A stretch of 64,000 nt of DNA from Microbulbifer sediminum (GTDB lineage: Bacteria > Pseudomonadota > Gammaproteobacteria > Pseudomonadales > Cellvibrionaceae), in the NCBI RefSeq assembly GCF_021729035.1, contig NZ_JAJSAP010000006.1, positions 62,001-126,000 on the forward strand, read 5' to 3'. Under the pieces are notes generated by a model. The model did not search any database. It saw nothing but the letters and a program-made list of their open reading frames with translations, and was not told the origin of the DNA. The stretch's first letter is position 1. Every line of letters begins with the position of its first letter. Shown one piece after another: positions 45,114 through 55,694 of this stretch. A program made the position numbers and the translations under genes.

Positions 45114-46559
45114 ATGAACGAAGAATACGCCGCACCGGAAGAAGAGCTGCAGACCAACGAAACCTCCCCGCTGCCGCACTCGGTAGAGGCGGAGCAGTCG
45201 GTGCTGGGCGGCCTGATGCTGGATTCCAGCCGCATCGACAGTGTGGCGGAGCAGCTCGGCGAACAGGATTTCTTCGTTGCCAGCCACCGGGTGATCTTCG
45301 GTGTGATGACCCAGTTGGCGGACGCCGAACAGCCGCTGGATATCGTTACCCTGGCCGAGGCCCTGGCCAGCCGTGATCTGCTGGCAGATACCGGCGGACC
45401 CGCCTACCTGGCCGAGCTGGCCGAGAACACCCCCTCCGCGGCGAACATCGTCGCCTATGCCAAGATCGTGCGCGAGCGCTCGATGCTGCGCCAGCTGATC
45501 GCCGCCGCCGGCGAGATCAGCCGCACCAGCTTCAACCCCGGCGGACTGGCCTCCGCGGACCTGCTGCAGATGGCCGAGCGCCGTGTGGCCGAGATCGCTG
45601 AGGGCCGGGCCAAGGATGGCGGTTTTGTCGGCGTGGATGCGCTGCTGAAAAAGACCGTCGAGCGGATCGACGAGCTGTTCAAGACCGAGGGTGACCTGAC
45701 CGGACTTGGCACCGGCCTCACCGAGCTGGACCAGCGCACCTCAGGCTGGCAGCCGGGCGAGCTGATTGTCCTCGCGGCGCGCCCGTCCATGGGCAAGACC
45801 GCGCTGGCGCTCAACTTCATCGAGACGGCGATGCTCAGCCAGGAGCGGCCTACCCTTGTGTTCAGCATGGAGATGCCCTCCGACTCGCTGGTAATGCGGA
45901 TGCTGTCCTCCATCGGCCGTATCGACCAGGGCCGGATCCGCAATGGCAAGCTGCAGGAAGACGACTGGCCCAAGCTCTCCAGCGCGGTACAGAAAATGAA
46001 GGGCAAAGCCCTGTATATTGATGACACGCCGGCGCTGTCCCCCAGCGAGGTGCGCGCGCGGACCAAGCGCACCGTGCGCGATCACACCAACAAGTTGCTG
46101 CGGGAGAATCCGCAGATGAGCCGGGAGGAGGCCGAGGCGAAGAGCCAGCCGGCCCTGATCATGCTGGACTACCTGCAGCTGATGCAGGTGAAGGGGGCCA
46201 CCGAGGGCCGTACCCAGGAGATCTCGGAAATTTCCCGATCCCTGAAAGGCCTGGCGAAAGAATACGAATGCCCGGTCATCGCCCTGTCACAGCTCAATCG
46301 CGGCGTGGAACAGCGGCCCAATAAGCGGCCGATGAACTCCGACCTGCGGGAATCGGGCGCCATCGAGCAGGACGCGGACGTGATCCTGTTTATCTACCGC
46401 GACGAGTACTACAACGAGGACAGCCCCGACAAGGGTATGGCGGAGCTGATTATCGGCAAGCAACGTAACGGTGAGATCGGCACCTGCCGCGCCGCATTTG
46501 TGGGCAAGTACACCCGTTTCGACAACCTGGCGCCGGAGTATTACCAGGGCGACGACTGA
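45114..46559 (+). CDS. dnaB: Replicative DNA helicase DnaB
   Basis: DnaB is the hexameric 5'-3' replicative helicase. The 481-residue protein has the N-terminal DnaG-interacting domain (LPHSVEAEQSVLGGLMLD) and a RecA-like C-domain with Walker A ARPSMGKTALALN, Walker B-type LIMLDYLQLM, and SDLRESGAIEQDADVILF. No intein is present. It follows rplI by about 190 bases. Confidence 0.97.
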   Translation: MNEEYAAPEEELQTNETSPLPHSVEAEQSVLGGLMLDSSRIDSVAEQLGEQDFFVASHRVIFGVMTQLADAEQPLDIVTLAEALASRDLLADTGGPAYLAELAENTPSAANIVAYAKIVRERSMLRQLIAAAGEISRTSFNPGGLASADLLQMAERRVAEIAEGRAKDGGFVGVDALLKKTVERIDELFKTEGDLTGLGTGLTELDQRTSGWQPGELIVLAARPSMGKTALALNFIETAMLSQERPTLVFSMEMPSDSLVMRMLSSIGRIDQGRIRNGKLQEDDWPKLSSAVQKMKGKALYIDDTPALSPSEVRARTKRTVRDHTNKLLRENPQMSREEAEAKSQPALIMLDYLQLMQVKGATEGRTQEISEISRSLKGLAKEYECPVIALSQLNRGVEQRPNKRPMNSDLRESGAIEQDADVILFIYRDEYYNEDSPDKGMAELIIGKQRNGEIGTCRAAFVGKYTRFDNLAPEYYQGDD

Positions 46560-46584
46560 CCAGGCGCTACCTCTCCAAAACATC

Positions 46585-46610
46585 AAGGGCGATCCAGGCG
46601 GATCGCCCTT
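46585..46610 (+). terminator. Hairpin after dnaB
   Basis: AAGGGCGATCC (46585-46595) and its exact complement (46600-46610) enclose an AGGC loop. The T-tract is weak, so termination may be partial. It sits 12 bases before the stop of the convergent gene. Confidence 0.6.
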
Positions 46611-46621
46611 GTCGCATCCCG

Positions 46622-47308
46622 CTACGGGGTTCTACTGGACCTGTAGACCTGCACCGCTACATAGACTTCGCGGCCGTCGCGCCGGGTGGGCATAAAGTAC
46701 TGGTCACCGTAGCGGTAGTACTGCACACCGTTAATAATCTCCGCTGTATAGCCTGTAGGCAGGCTGTCCACCACTTCTCCAGGAGCGTAACCTGTGCCGG
46801 GGTCGACCGGACCGCTTGCCGGTGCCGGAGGCGTTGCCGGTGCCAACGGGGCTGCTGCGCCCACAGGCGGCGGTACCACCACATAAGCGTGGCGCGCGGG
46901 ATGCCACTGGTAATAGGCGTCGGCGTACTGGTAGAAAATCGCGCCGCCAATCTCAACCCGCACCGCACTTCCCGGCAGGGAGGCCACCGCGGCCCCCAGG
47001 GGCGCGGATACCACAACATAGCCTGCCGGGCCGTGACGATAGAAATGGCCGCCATGGTAGAAAAAGGGCCGGTCGCCCACCCGCAGGTTGATGAAACCGT
47101 GGGGCAGGACCGGGAAGGCCAGTCCCAGCGAGATCCGCGGACCGCGATGGTGGCCCCAGTGGCGCGGGCCATGGTGGCCTTTGAAGTGATGGTGACCGGA
47201 GCCGTGGCGCTCGTAGCCGGCGCCGCGGGCGTCGGCGGCGGGCGCGAAGGCAAACGCGGTCAGGACGAGGACGGCGGCTACCCACAGCGTTGTTTTCAGC
47301 GATTTCAT
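46622..47308 (-). CDS. Exported His/Gly-rich DUF6515-like protein 1
   Basis: The 228-residue precursor has a signal peptide (MKSLKTTLWVAAVLVLTAFAFAPAADA) and a His/Gly-rich linker (about residues 35-58). Two short tandem motifs of DUF6515 type follow: hydrophobic-PG...V.I.G..FYQY.D.YYQW near residue 115 and INGVQYYRYGDQYF near 190. A related protein lies at 53234-53965. Likely envelope-located. The His-rich linker could bind metal (inference). Function unknown. Confidence 0.75.
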   Translation of the reverse strand: MKSLKTTLWVAAVLVLTAFAFAPAADARGAGYERHGSGHHHFKGHHGPRHWGHHRGPRISLGLAFPVLPHGFINLRVGDRPFFYHGGHFYRHGPAGYVVVSAPLGAAVASLPGSAVRVEIGGAIFYQYADAYYQWHPARHAYVVVPPPVGAAAPLAPATPPAPASGPVDPGTGYAPGEVVDSLPTGYTAEIINGVQYYRYGDQYFMPTRRDGREVYVAVQVYRSSRTP

Positions 47309-47422
47309 GGACTCTCCGGCGAAGCGAGCACTTACATCTGTATAAATTTTAACCTGCTTCTGTGGGCCGGCGCCATGGCCATTTGTTAAGAATTGTTGCC
47401 CGCTTTACCGGCGAACACCCGG

Positions 47423-48298
47423 TCACGGTCGGTTGCGCTGCACAATGCCCATCAGCTTGTAGAGTAGCTGGGCTGCGGCGAAGTCATAGGCGTGAAAACC
47501 CTCGATGGGGGCGAACTCGAGTAGGTCGAAACCGATGATTTGCCGCTGCCGGGCCACGGACTCGAACAGGTTGAGCGTCTGGTACCAGCCAAGGCCGCCC
47601 GGTACCGGGGTGCCGGTGGAGGGAAAGACCGACGGGTCGATGCCGTCCACATCCACGGTGAAGAACACTTTCGACGGGAAATCCTCCGGCAGCGCAAACT
47701 CCTGGACGTTGGTGGGTACCAGCTCGTGGGCGTCCAGGTGATGTACGCCGTATTTCTGCCTCGCTCCCATTTCCTCCTCGCAGTAGGCGCGGATGCCCAG
47801 CTGGAATAACGGGATACCGGCCTCCACCACCAGCCGCATGACACTGGCATGGCTGTGCTTCTGCCCTTCGTAGCGGTCGCGCAGGTCGGCATGGGCGTCG
47901 ATCTGGACCACGCCGAAATCCTCAATCCCGGCATCCAGGTAACCCTTGATCACGCCCCAGGTGACCGAATGCTCACCGCCAATGCCCACCGGCATCTTGC
48001 CCAGCTCGAGCACCTCGCGGGTGGCGGCAGCGATATTCTCCATCACCTGCTCCGGCGCGCCACTCACATTGACTGGCGAGCGAGTGTGGATTCCCAGCTC
48101 GCTCGGGGAGGAGAAATTGTCGAAGGTCTCCAGCTGCCAGGAGGCTTCGAGGATGGCTGCCGGCCCCTTGCCGGTGCCCCCGCCGTAGGACACCGTCTCC
48201 TCGTAGGGAATCGGGATGATATGGAACAGAGCATCCTCAGCGCGGGGTTGCTCGATCTCGGAGCCCAGGAAAATCGGGTAGTCGTTGTCTGAGAGCAT
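47423..48298 (-). CDS. speB: Agmatinase (agmatine ureohydrolase)
   Basis: SpeB hydrolyses agmatine to putrescine and urea. The binuclear manganese motifs are complete: GGEHSVTWG, VVQIDAHADLRD and VDVDGIDPSVFP. The 291-residue length fits. It is the last gene of the reverse-strand polyamine operon, 48 bases after nspC. Ureohydrolases are hard to split by substrate, but the neighbouring arginine decarboxylase makes agmatine the likely one. Confidence 0.9.
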   Translation of the reverse strand: MLSDNDYPIFLGSEIEQPRAEDALFHIIPIPYEETVSYGGGTGKGPAAILEASWQLETFDNFSSPSELGIHTRSPVNVSGAPEQVMENIAAATREVLELGKMPVGIGGEHSVTWGVIKGYLDAGIEDFGVVQIDAHADLRDRYEGQKHSHASVMRLVVEAGIPLFQLGIRAYCEEEMGARQKYGVHHLDAHELVPTNVQEFALPEDFPSKVFFTVDVDGIDPSVFPSTGTPVPGGLGWYQTLNLFESVARQRQIIGFDLLEFAPIEGFHAYDFAAAQLLYKLMGIVQRNRP

Positions 48299-48346
48299 CT
48301 GTCATTTCCGTCTGTCTGTATAAGCTGGTGAGGAGGGGCTGCCGGC

Positions 48347-49540
48347 TCAGGAGAGGCGTTCCCGGAAATCCTCGTAACCGAATTCCTTCACGACCTCCAG
48401 GTCGTCAGTGGCAGAGTTCCACAGTGCAATGGAGGGCAGCGGGATCCCGTTGAACGTGTTGGTCTTGACCATGGTGTAGTACGCCATCTCCTCGAACACC
48501 AGCCGGTCGCCGACCTGCAGGGGCTCGGCAAAGCTGTATTCCCCGATACTGTCGCCGGCGAGGCAGCTCTGGCCGCCGAGCTTGTAGGTGTGCGGCAGTT
48601 CACCGGGTCGCGCAGCCCCCGTGATGTCCGGGCGGTAGGGCATTTCCAGCACATCGGGCATATGGCATGTGGCGGACACATCCAGGATGGCCTGGTCCAC
48701 CCCGTTCCAGGTCAGGTCAATCACTTCACCTACCAGCACCCCGGCAAAGAGTGAAATGGCCTCACCGGGTTCCAGGTAAACCTGTACATCGTGGCGCGCG
48801 GAAAACTCTTTCACGGCCTCTACCAGTGCGTCCACCTGGTAGTCGCCGCGGGTGATGTGGTGGCCACCGCCGAAGTTTACCCACTCCATCTGCGCCAGCA
48901 GCTCGCCAAATTTATCCTCCACCGCCGCAATGGTGCGGGCCAGCGGCGCGAAATCCTGTTCGCACAGGGTGTGGAAATGCAATCCGCTGATACCGGTGAG
49001 GTCCTCGCCCTCAAACTGGGAGCGCAGGATGCCGAGGCGCGAGCAGGGTGCGCAAGGATCGTAGAGGGCTGTTGTGCCCTCGGAGTGCTCCGGGTTGATG
49101 CGCAGTCCAAAGCGCAATTCCGGGCGCTGCTGCTGGGCATCCAGGCACAAGGTCCGATAGCGCTTCCATTGGGAAAAGGAATTGAAAATTACGTGGTGGG
49201 CGAACCCCAGGATCTGCCGAAGCTCACTTTCCTTGTAACCGGCGCTGAAGACATGGACCTCCCTGCCCTGGTCGCGGCCGCCGTATTCCTCGTAGCCGAG
49301 CCGCGCCTCGTTAAGGCCACTGGCACAGGTGCCGCTGAGGTACTCGGCGATGATCGGCCCGGTGCGGAACATTGAGAAAGCCTTCAGGGCGGCGAGCACC
49401 TTCGCGCCACTGCGCTGCTGTACATCAGCCAGCACTGCCAGGTTGTCGCGCAGCGCGGCCTCATCCACCACAAAGCAGGGTGACGGCACCCGGGTGGGAT
49501 CGAAGTTGCCGAAATAGTCTTTACGAGGGGTCAGGTCCAT
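48347..49540 (-). CDS. nspC: Carboxynorspermidine/carboxyspermidine decarboxylase
   Basis: NspC is a PLP enzyme of the alanine-racemase-fold decarboxylases that removes CO2 from carboxy(nor)spermidine. The Schiff-base lysine is in KVLAALKAFSMF, with LHFHTLCEQ, NFGGGHHITRGDY and LEPGEAI for cofactor and substrate binding. The start at 49540 (MDLTPRKDYFGNFDPTRVPSPCFV) gives 397 residues; the frame extends to 49603 without an RBS. Third gene of the operon. Confidence 0.92.
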   Translation of the reverse strand: MDLTPRKDYFGNFDPTRVPSPCFVVDEAALRDNLAVLADVQQRSGAKVLAALKAFSMFRTGPIIAEYLSGTCASGLNEARLGYEEYGGRDQGREVHVFSAGYKESELRQILGFAHHVIFNSFSQWKRYRTLCLDAQQQRPELRFGLRINPEHSEGTTALYDPCAPCSRLGILRSQFEGEDLTGISGLHFHTLCEQDFAPLARTIAAVEDKFGELLAQMEWVNFGGGHHITRGDYQVDALVEAVKEFSARHDVQVYLEPGEAISLFAGVLVGEVIDLTWNGVDQAILDVSATCHMPDVLEMPYRPDITGAARPGELPHTYKLGGQSCLAGDSIGEYSFAEPLQVGDRLVFEEMAYYTMVKTNTFNGIPLPSIALWNSATDDLEVVKEFGYEDFRERLS

Positions 49541-49619
49541 AGGTGGTCGTCGTCGAGATCTGCCGCCGGAACCTGAAGCCAGGCCCCGAAGGCGGCGGTG
49601 CAATATTAAAAGGTCGCGA

Positions 49620-50813
<1,194 letters not shown>

Positions 50814-50918
50814 GAAAATCCTCCGTTAATTTTTTCACGCGGCCATTGGCCGTTATTCTTGCGGTAACGCAGCGGGAGGGGCCTGCGGGTTCTGGGTGGG
50901 CCCTCTCCCTGCTCTGCA

Positions 50919-52841
50919 CTACTTTTCGAAATAGGTGTAACCACTCATGCTGGCGGTATAGGTGTGCAGGATCTGCTTGCGCTGCTGCGGGCTGATGCGT
51001 CCGCCTTTGACCGCACGCTCCGCCAGCTTGCGGAAACGCTCAAACATATCCTGCGGACGGTACTCCACATAGCTCAATACGTCCGCGATGCTGTCGCCGT
51101 GGATTTCGCGGTTGTAATCGACGCTACCGTCGTCGTTGATACGCACATTCACCACGTTGGTATCGCCGAACAGGTTATGCAGGTCCCCCAGGGTTTCCTG
51201 GTAGGCGCCAACAAGGAAAGTGCCAAGGATATAGTCCTCTCCCTCGCGCAGCGGGTGCAGTGGCAATGTCTTCTGCTCTTCCTGGCGACCGATAAAGCGG
51301 TCGATCTTGCCGTCGCAGTCGCAGGTGATATCCGCGATGATCGCCGAACGCGTGGGCGCCTCGTCGTGCCGGTGAATAGGCACCAGGGGGAACACCTGGT
51401 CGATAGCCCACATGTCCGGCAGCGACTGGAACACGCTGACGTTCGCATAGTAGATGTCCGACAGCACCTCCGGCAGGGCCTGCAGGTCCACCGGGATTTC
51501 CTCGGCTTCGTCGAGCAGGGTACGGATCTTCTGCGCTGCCTGCAAAAAGAGGTTCTCGGCGTTCGCGCGCTCGCGCAGGCTCACCTGGCCGTGCAGGTAC
51601 AATGAGCGGACCTCATCCCGGTAATAGAGGGCGTCGTTGTAACTCTCCTGCAGGTTCTTGGCGGTGACATTGCTGGCCGCATCCTGCAGGTTGCGCAGCA
51701 TCGGGTGATCATCGTCAGTGATTTTCGTGTGTTCCAGCTCCACCGGCTCGAAGCGGGTGGTGTCGAGGATATCGAACAGCAGTATCGAAGAGTAGGCTAC
51801 GGTTGCCCGGCCCGACTCGGTAATGATCACCGGGTGTGCCACGCCCTCGCTGTCCAGTGTGCCCATGATCGCCTCGACCACGTCCACGCAGTACTCGTCC
51901 AGGGAGTAGTTCTTGCTGTGGGTGTAATTGGTCTTGGAACCGTCGTAGTCCACGGCCAGGCCGCCGCCCAGGTCCAGGTAGCCCATTGCGGCGCCTTCCT
52001 CAACGAGGTCGGCATAGTAGCGGCAGGCCTCCAGCACCCCGGTGCGGATGTCGCGGATGTTGGGCACCTGTGAGCCGAGGTGGTAGTGCAGCAGCTTCAG
52101 GCAGTCGAGCATATCGTGACGGCGCAACTGGTCCACCATGGCGATCAGGTCATTGCTGCCCAGGCCGAAAATACTGCGGTCGCCGCTGGTGGCGTTCCAG
52201 TAGCCACCCACCTTGGAGGCCAGCTTGATGCGCACGCCGATATTGGGGCGCACCTGCTCGCGTTCAGCGCAGGTGATGATGGTCTCCACTTCGGAGGGGG
52301 TTTCCACCACGAAAAATACCTGCACGCCCAGCCGCTGGGCCTGGAGGCCGAGATTGATGAACTCCTCGTCCTTGTAGCCATTGCAGATGATCAGCGACTC
52401 GGTATTGTCGAGCGTTGACAGGGCGGCGATCAGCTCAGCCTTGCTGCCTGCCTCAAGACCGTGATTGAACGGGTGACCCGCGCGGGCGATTTCCTCGATC
52501 ACCTGGCACTGCTGGTTTACCTTGATTGGAAAGACGCCGCGAAAGACATTGTTGTAGCCGCAGCTCTCGATCGCGCGACCGAAAGACTGGTTGATCAGCG
52601 CCACCTGCGCATCCAGCAGGTTCTCGATGCGCAACAGCAGGGGCATGCCGAGGCCGCGCTCCATGGCGCCCCGGGCGATCTCCATCATGGAGACAGCGCG
52701 GGTCTCACCCTCGCCGACGGGGACTTTAACGGTGACCTCACCGCTGTCGTTCAGGTCGAAATAACCGGCACCCCAGTTGCGAATGCCGTACAGCTCGGCC
52801 GAGTCCTCACAGGTCCAGTCTTGTACTTGTTGCTGCTTCAT
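50919..52841 (-). CDS. speA: Biosynthetic arginine decarboxylase
   Basis: SpeA converts arginine to agmatine using PLP and Mg. The 640-residue protein is typical of the biosynthetic class. The PLP lysine lies in GVFPIKVNQQCQVIEEI; KLLHYHLGSQVPN and YLDLGGGLAVDYDG are cofactor-site segments. The C-terminal domain ends SMSGYTYFEK. It is the first gene of the operon, with an AT-rich upstream stretch (about 52900-52970) where the promoter should lie. Confidence 0.94.
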   Translation of the reverse strand: MKQQQVQDWTCEDSAELYGIRNWGAGYFDLNDSGEVTVKVPVGEGETRAVSMMEIARGAMERGLGMPLLLRIENLLDAQVALINQSFGRAIESCGYNNVFRGVFPIKVNQQCQVIEEIARAGHPFNHGLEAGSKAELIAALSTLDNTESLIICNGYKDEEFINLGLQAQRLGVQVFFVVETPSEVETIITCAEREQVRPNIGVRIKLASKVGGYWNATSGDRSIFGLGSNDLIAMVDQLRRHDMLDCLKLLHYHLGSQVPNIRDIRTGVLEACRYYADLVEEGAAMGYLDLGGGLAVDYDGSKTNYTHSKNYSLDEYCVDVVEAIMGTLDSEGVAHPVIITESGRATVAYSSILLFDILDTTRFEPVELEHTKITDDDHPMLRNLQDAASNVTAKNLQESYNDALYYRDEVRSLYLHGQVSLRERANAENLFLQAAQKIRTLLDEAEEIPVDLQALPEVLSDIYYANVSVFQSLPDMWAIDQVFPLVPIHRHDEAPTRSAIIADITCDCDGKIDRFIGRQEEQKTLPLHPLREGEDYILGTFLVGAYQETLGDLHNLFGDTNVVNVRINDDGSVDYNREIHGDSIADVLSYVEYRPQDMFERFRKLAERAVKGGRISPQQRKQILHTYTASMSGYTYFEK

Positions 52842-53233
52842 GGCGCCTTATCAGTTGGGTTTGTTCGGGGCGCGAATCTTGGGCCCATCGCTTGCTGAAA
52901 GCAATAACTATAGATTCAAAAATCGCCCTGATTTCTGCGGAAAAAATTAAACTTTAATTCGGTTTTTGTCGTGGCGGCGGTCACACTGAAACGGCCGCCA
53001 CCCTGATCCCACAGCCTACTCACTTTTTCTCACACTGCACGTGTTATGGCGCCATTTGAGATGCCTTTCAAGCGATTGCGTCTGTTTCTTGGGCGGGAGG
53101 AGGCCCGGCAGGTTCCGTGGCGAAGAAATGGGAGACCAGCGGTAGGGGGAGCGGGCCGACTCCGTCGGTATAAAAAAGGCGGCCCGGGGGCCGCCTGGAA
53201 GTTGGGGTTTAGGGGTTGCCAGCTGAGGGCCGC
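52842..53233. other. Gap between speA and the second DUF6515-like gene
   Basis: It holds the upstream region of speA (an AT-rich patch near 52900-52970, no confident boxes) and the terminator of the next reverse-strand gene at 53172-53196. No gene seen; the forward frame at 53046-53240 has no support. Confidence 0.5.
53172..53196 (-). terminator. Terminator of the DUF6515-like gene 2
   Basis: AGGCGGCC (53177-53184) and GGCCGCCT (53189-53196) form an 8-bp GC stem with a four-base loop. The run of A before it reads as a T-tract on the reverse strand. Confidence 0.8.
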
Positions 53234-53965
53234 TCAGTAAAAGCCGGGGTTCTCGACTACCCGGTAGCCGCGGTGACGGTGATCCCACCGGTAGAAGGTG
53301 TCGTACGCCACGTAGTAGTCCAGGCCGCCGAAGCTCAGGGACACCGCTGCCCCCGGCAGGCTGTAAACAACCGCGCCAATGGGCGGCCGGGCCACTACGT
53401 AGCCGTGGTCATGGCGGCGGTAGAAGATGCCATCGCTGTAGAAGAAGCCGATGCCACCGAGGCTGATGCGCACGAAGTTGCTCGGCAGGTGGCGCCAGCG
53501 GTAACCGTAACTGTAGCGTGACGGGCGCCAGTGGTGCCTGTGCTTGCGGTAGTGGCGGCGGTCGTAATCGTGCTTCGCCCAGTGCCGGCGCTGGTGCTTC
53601 TTCCAGTGCTTGCGCTGGTGCTTGTTCCAGTGCTTGTCGTGGCCGCGTCCCCGATGGTCGTCATGGCCCCTGCCAGTCTTCTTGTGGCGATAGCGATCGC
53701 CGTCGTAGTCGCCGCGGTCGCGTCCCCGGCGATCGCCGTCGTAATCGCCGCGATCGTGGCGCTTGCGTTTATGGTCCCTGCGGCCCTCGCGGTGCTCCTC
53801 CCGCTCGGCCCGGCGGTGCTTGCGCATGGCGCTATCGAAGGCCGACCCGGACAGCTGGGAGTCTTTCTGGTAGCCGCGAAAGCCGCTGCGGCCTTCCCGG
53901 TCGGCAAGCGCCGGGCCAGCCAGAAGCAGGCTGGTGGTCGCGATTACAGTGATCAGTTTTTTCAT
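53234..53965 (-). CDS. Exported Arg/His/Asp-rich DUF6515-like protein 2
   Basis: The 243-residue precursor has a signal peptide (MKKLITVIATTSLLLAGPALA) and a long low-complexity, highly charged central part (about residues 45-150). This includes near-repeats of the type RGDYDGDR and KHW.KHQR. It then has a folded C-terminus (VRISLGGIGFFYSDGIFYRRHDHGY, LSFGGLDYYVAYDTFYRW) related to that of the protein at 46622. Possibly RNA- or polyanion-binding by charge, but exported; function unknown. Confidence 0.72.
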   Translation of the reverse strand: MKKLITVIATTSLLLAGPALADREGRSGFRGYQKDSQLSGSAFDSAMRKHRRAEREEHREGRRDHKRKRHDRGDYDGDRRGRDRGDYDGDRYRHKKTGRGHDDHRGRGHDKHWNKHQRKHWKKHQRRHWAKHDYDRRHYRKHRHHWRPSRYSYGYRWRHLPSNFVRISLGGIGFFYSDGIFYRRHDHGYVVARPPIGAVVYSLPGAAVSLSFGGLDYYVAYDTFYRWDHRHRGYRVVENPGFY

Positions 53966-54288
53966 GGCTCTGTCTCCATCGTGCGATCGAGGCGCAAGGG
54001 GCCACCTCTCGTACAGTGGGGCACAGTGTGCCGGGGCGCGACTGAATCAATCCTGAACCAGTCGACAGTTTTCAGTTCAGCGGGTGCCGGCCCCTGCCGG
54101 GAGCGCTTGTCTAAAACCGAGGGATTGTTCTGGTTTGGCGAGTTTGCCCGCTTTTCGCGGCATTTTCGCCGATATCTGCCGAAGATGCGTGGTTTTGTGG
54201 CGCTGGTTATATTGTCCCCAGGTTACCCTGCGGGTATGATGCGCCGCTGTTCGAGTCCCTCTTTCTGCCACCCTCTGAAGTGATTGCG
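53966..54288. other. Intergenic region upstream of panC
   Basis: It contains the reverse-strand upstream region of the DUF6515-like gene and the panC promoter (54212-54240). No gene; the long forward frame covering 53531-54283 is the complement of the DUF6515-like gene. Confidence 0.5.
54212..54240 (+). promoter_or_regulatory. Sigma70 promoter of panC-panD
   Basis: TTGTCC (54212-54217), a 17-base spacer and TATGAT (54235-54240), about 49 bases upstream of the panC ATG. Confidence 0.6.
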
Positions 54289-55137
54289 ATGCAAGTATTC
54301 CATCACGTGGCCAGTCTGCGCGAGGCGCTGGCCGAAACCCGCCGCGCCGGCAAGACCATCGGCTTCGTGCCCACGATGGGCAATCTCCATGACGCGCATA
54401 TCCAGTTGGTCGAAACCGCCCGGCAGCACTGCGACATGGTGGTGGTGTCAATCTTCGTCAACCGGTTGCAGTTCGGCCTCAATGAGGACTGGGACAAGTA
54501 CCCGCGGACCCTGGAAAACGATATGGCGCGCCTGAGGGAGGCCGACTGCGACTTCCTCTTCCACCCGGACGAGAATGAGATCTATCCCAATGGCATGGAC
54601 CAGCAGACCCGGGTCGTCTGCCCGGCCATGACGGACGTGCTGTGCGGTGCGAGCCGCCCGGGGCACTTCGAGGGGGTCACCACGGTGGTGGCCAAGCTGT
54701 TCAATATCGTGCAGCCAGACAGTGCTGTGTTCGGGATCAAGGATTTCCAGCAACTGGCGGTTATCCGCCGCATGGTCGAAGACCTGTGTATCCCGGTGGA
54801 AATCATCGCGGCGCCGGTGCACCGGGAGCCGGACGGGCTCGCCATGAGTTCGCGCAACAGCTATATCACCGCCCAGGAGCGACCGCGGGTGCCGGTGCTC
54901 AACCAGTGCCTGAACTGGGTGAAAGGGGAGATCGAGAGCGGTCGGCGGGATTTTGCCGGGCTTGAGGCAGAGGCATCAAAGCGCATCAGCGAGTCCGGTT
55001 TCAAGGTAGATTACTTTTCCATCTGCAACAGCCGCAACCTGGAGCCGGCCGCACACGACGATACTGAAATCACCATCCTGGGCGCGATGTACACCAGTGC
55101 CGCGCGCCTGATCGACAATGTTTCGCTGGAGCTGTGA
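54289..55137 (+). CDS. panC: Pantothenate synthetase (pantoate-beta-alanine ligase)
   Basis: PanC condenses pantoate and beta-alanine with ATP. The 282-residue protein shows the nucleotidyl-transferase fold: [10 protein letters not shown] near residue 30, [46 protein letters not shown] and [13 protein letters not shown]. Two otherwise firm positions differ: Ala for Gly in the HxGH motif and Arg for Pro in FVNP. The ATG at 54289 is chosen over a GTG at 54280. Its partner panD is 15 bases downstream; no panB is in the window. Confidence 0.88.
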   Translation: MQVFHHVASLREALAETRRAGKTIGFVPTMGNLHDAHIQLVETARQHCDMVVVSIFVNRLQFGLNEDWDKYPRTLENDMARLREADCDFLFHPDENEIYPNGMDQQTRVVCPAMTDVLCGASRPGHFEGVTTVVAKLFNIVQPDSAVFGIKDFQQLAVIRRMVEDLCIPVEIIAAPVHREPDGLAMSSRNSYITAQERPRVPVLNQCLNWVKGEIESGRRDFAGLEAEASKRISESGFKVDYFSICNSRNLEPAAHDDTEITILGAMYTSAARLIDNVSLEL

Positions 55138-55152
55138 AGGGGAGGTAACCCG

Positions 55153-55539
55153 ATGCAGATTGAAATGCTGAAGTGCAAACTGCACATGGCCGCGGTCACC
55201 CAGGCTGAACTCTGGTACGACGGCTCATGTGCCATTGACCAGGACCTGGTGGAACTGGCGGGCCTGCGCGAGTTTGAGAAAATCGATATCTACAACGTCA
55301 GCAATGGCGAGCGCTTTCATACCTATGTGATCCTGGCCGAGCGCGGCTCCGGTATTATCTCCATGAATGGTGCCGCCGCGCGCCGGGTGCAGGTGGGCGA
55401 CCGTATCATCATTGCCTCCTATGCGCAGATGACCGAGGCCGAGGCCGACGAATTCAGTCCGAGACTGGTCTACCTGGATGAGCACAACCGCGTCGAGCGC
55501 AGCACCAACACCATCCCGTTGCAGCTGGCTGAGGCCTGA
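55153..55539 (+). CDS. panD: Aspartate 1-decarboxylase
   Basis: PanD makes beta-alanine for PanC. It is a self-cleaving pyruvoyl enzyme. The 128-residue proenzyme has the cleavage site Gly-Ser in [10 protein letters not shown] (Ser at about residue 25), plus the [13 protein letters not shown] and [19 protein letters not shown] blocks. The start [20 protein letters not shown] is family-like. Follows panC with AAGGGGAGG as RBS. Confidence 0.93.
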   Translation: MQIEMLKCKLHMAAVTQAELWYDGSCAIDQDLVELAGLREFEKIDIYNVSNGERFHTYVILAERGSGIISMNGAAARRVQVGDRIIIASYAQMTEAEADEFSPRLVYLDEHNRVERSTNTIPLQLAEA

Positions 55540-55614
55540 TTCCCCGGTAATCCCCCCTCCCCGGCGAGAGCGACCTGCGTAGTGACGGTAGTCCTCCGCT
55601 GGCCTCTCCCGCCT

Positions 55615-55650
55615 GCCGGTCCCGGCTTCTCCTGTGGAGCCGGGACCGGC
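55615..55650 (+). terminator. Strong hairpin downstream of panD
   Basis: GCCGGTCCCGGCT (55615-55627) pairs perfectly over 13 bp with 55638-55650 across a ten-base loop. No T-tract follows, so termination efficiency is uncertain. Confidence 0.55.
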
Positions 55651-55694
55651 CAGGCTATTATCCCCGGGTCGCCCGCAATCCGACAGGCACTGTC

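Noticed and set aside
53531-54283. Forward frame (250 codons) with hydrophobic-looking translation
   Set aside because: It is the complement of the charged Arg/His/Asp repeat gene; the Val/Ala-rich appearance is a codon-complement artefact.
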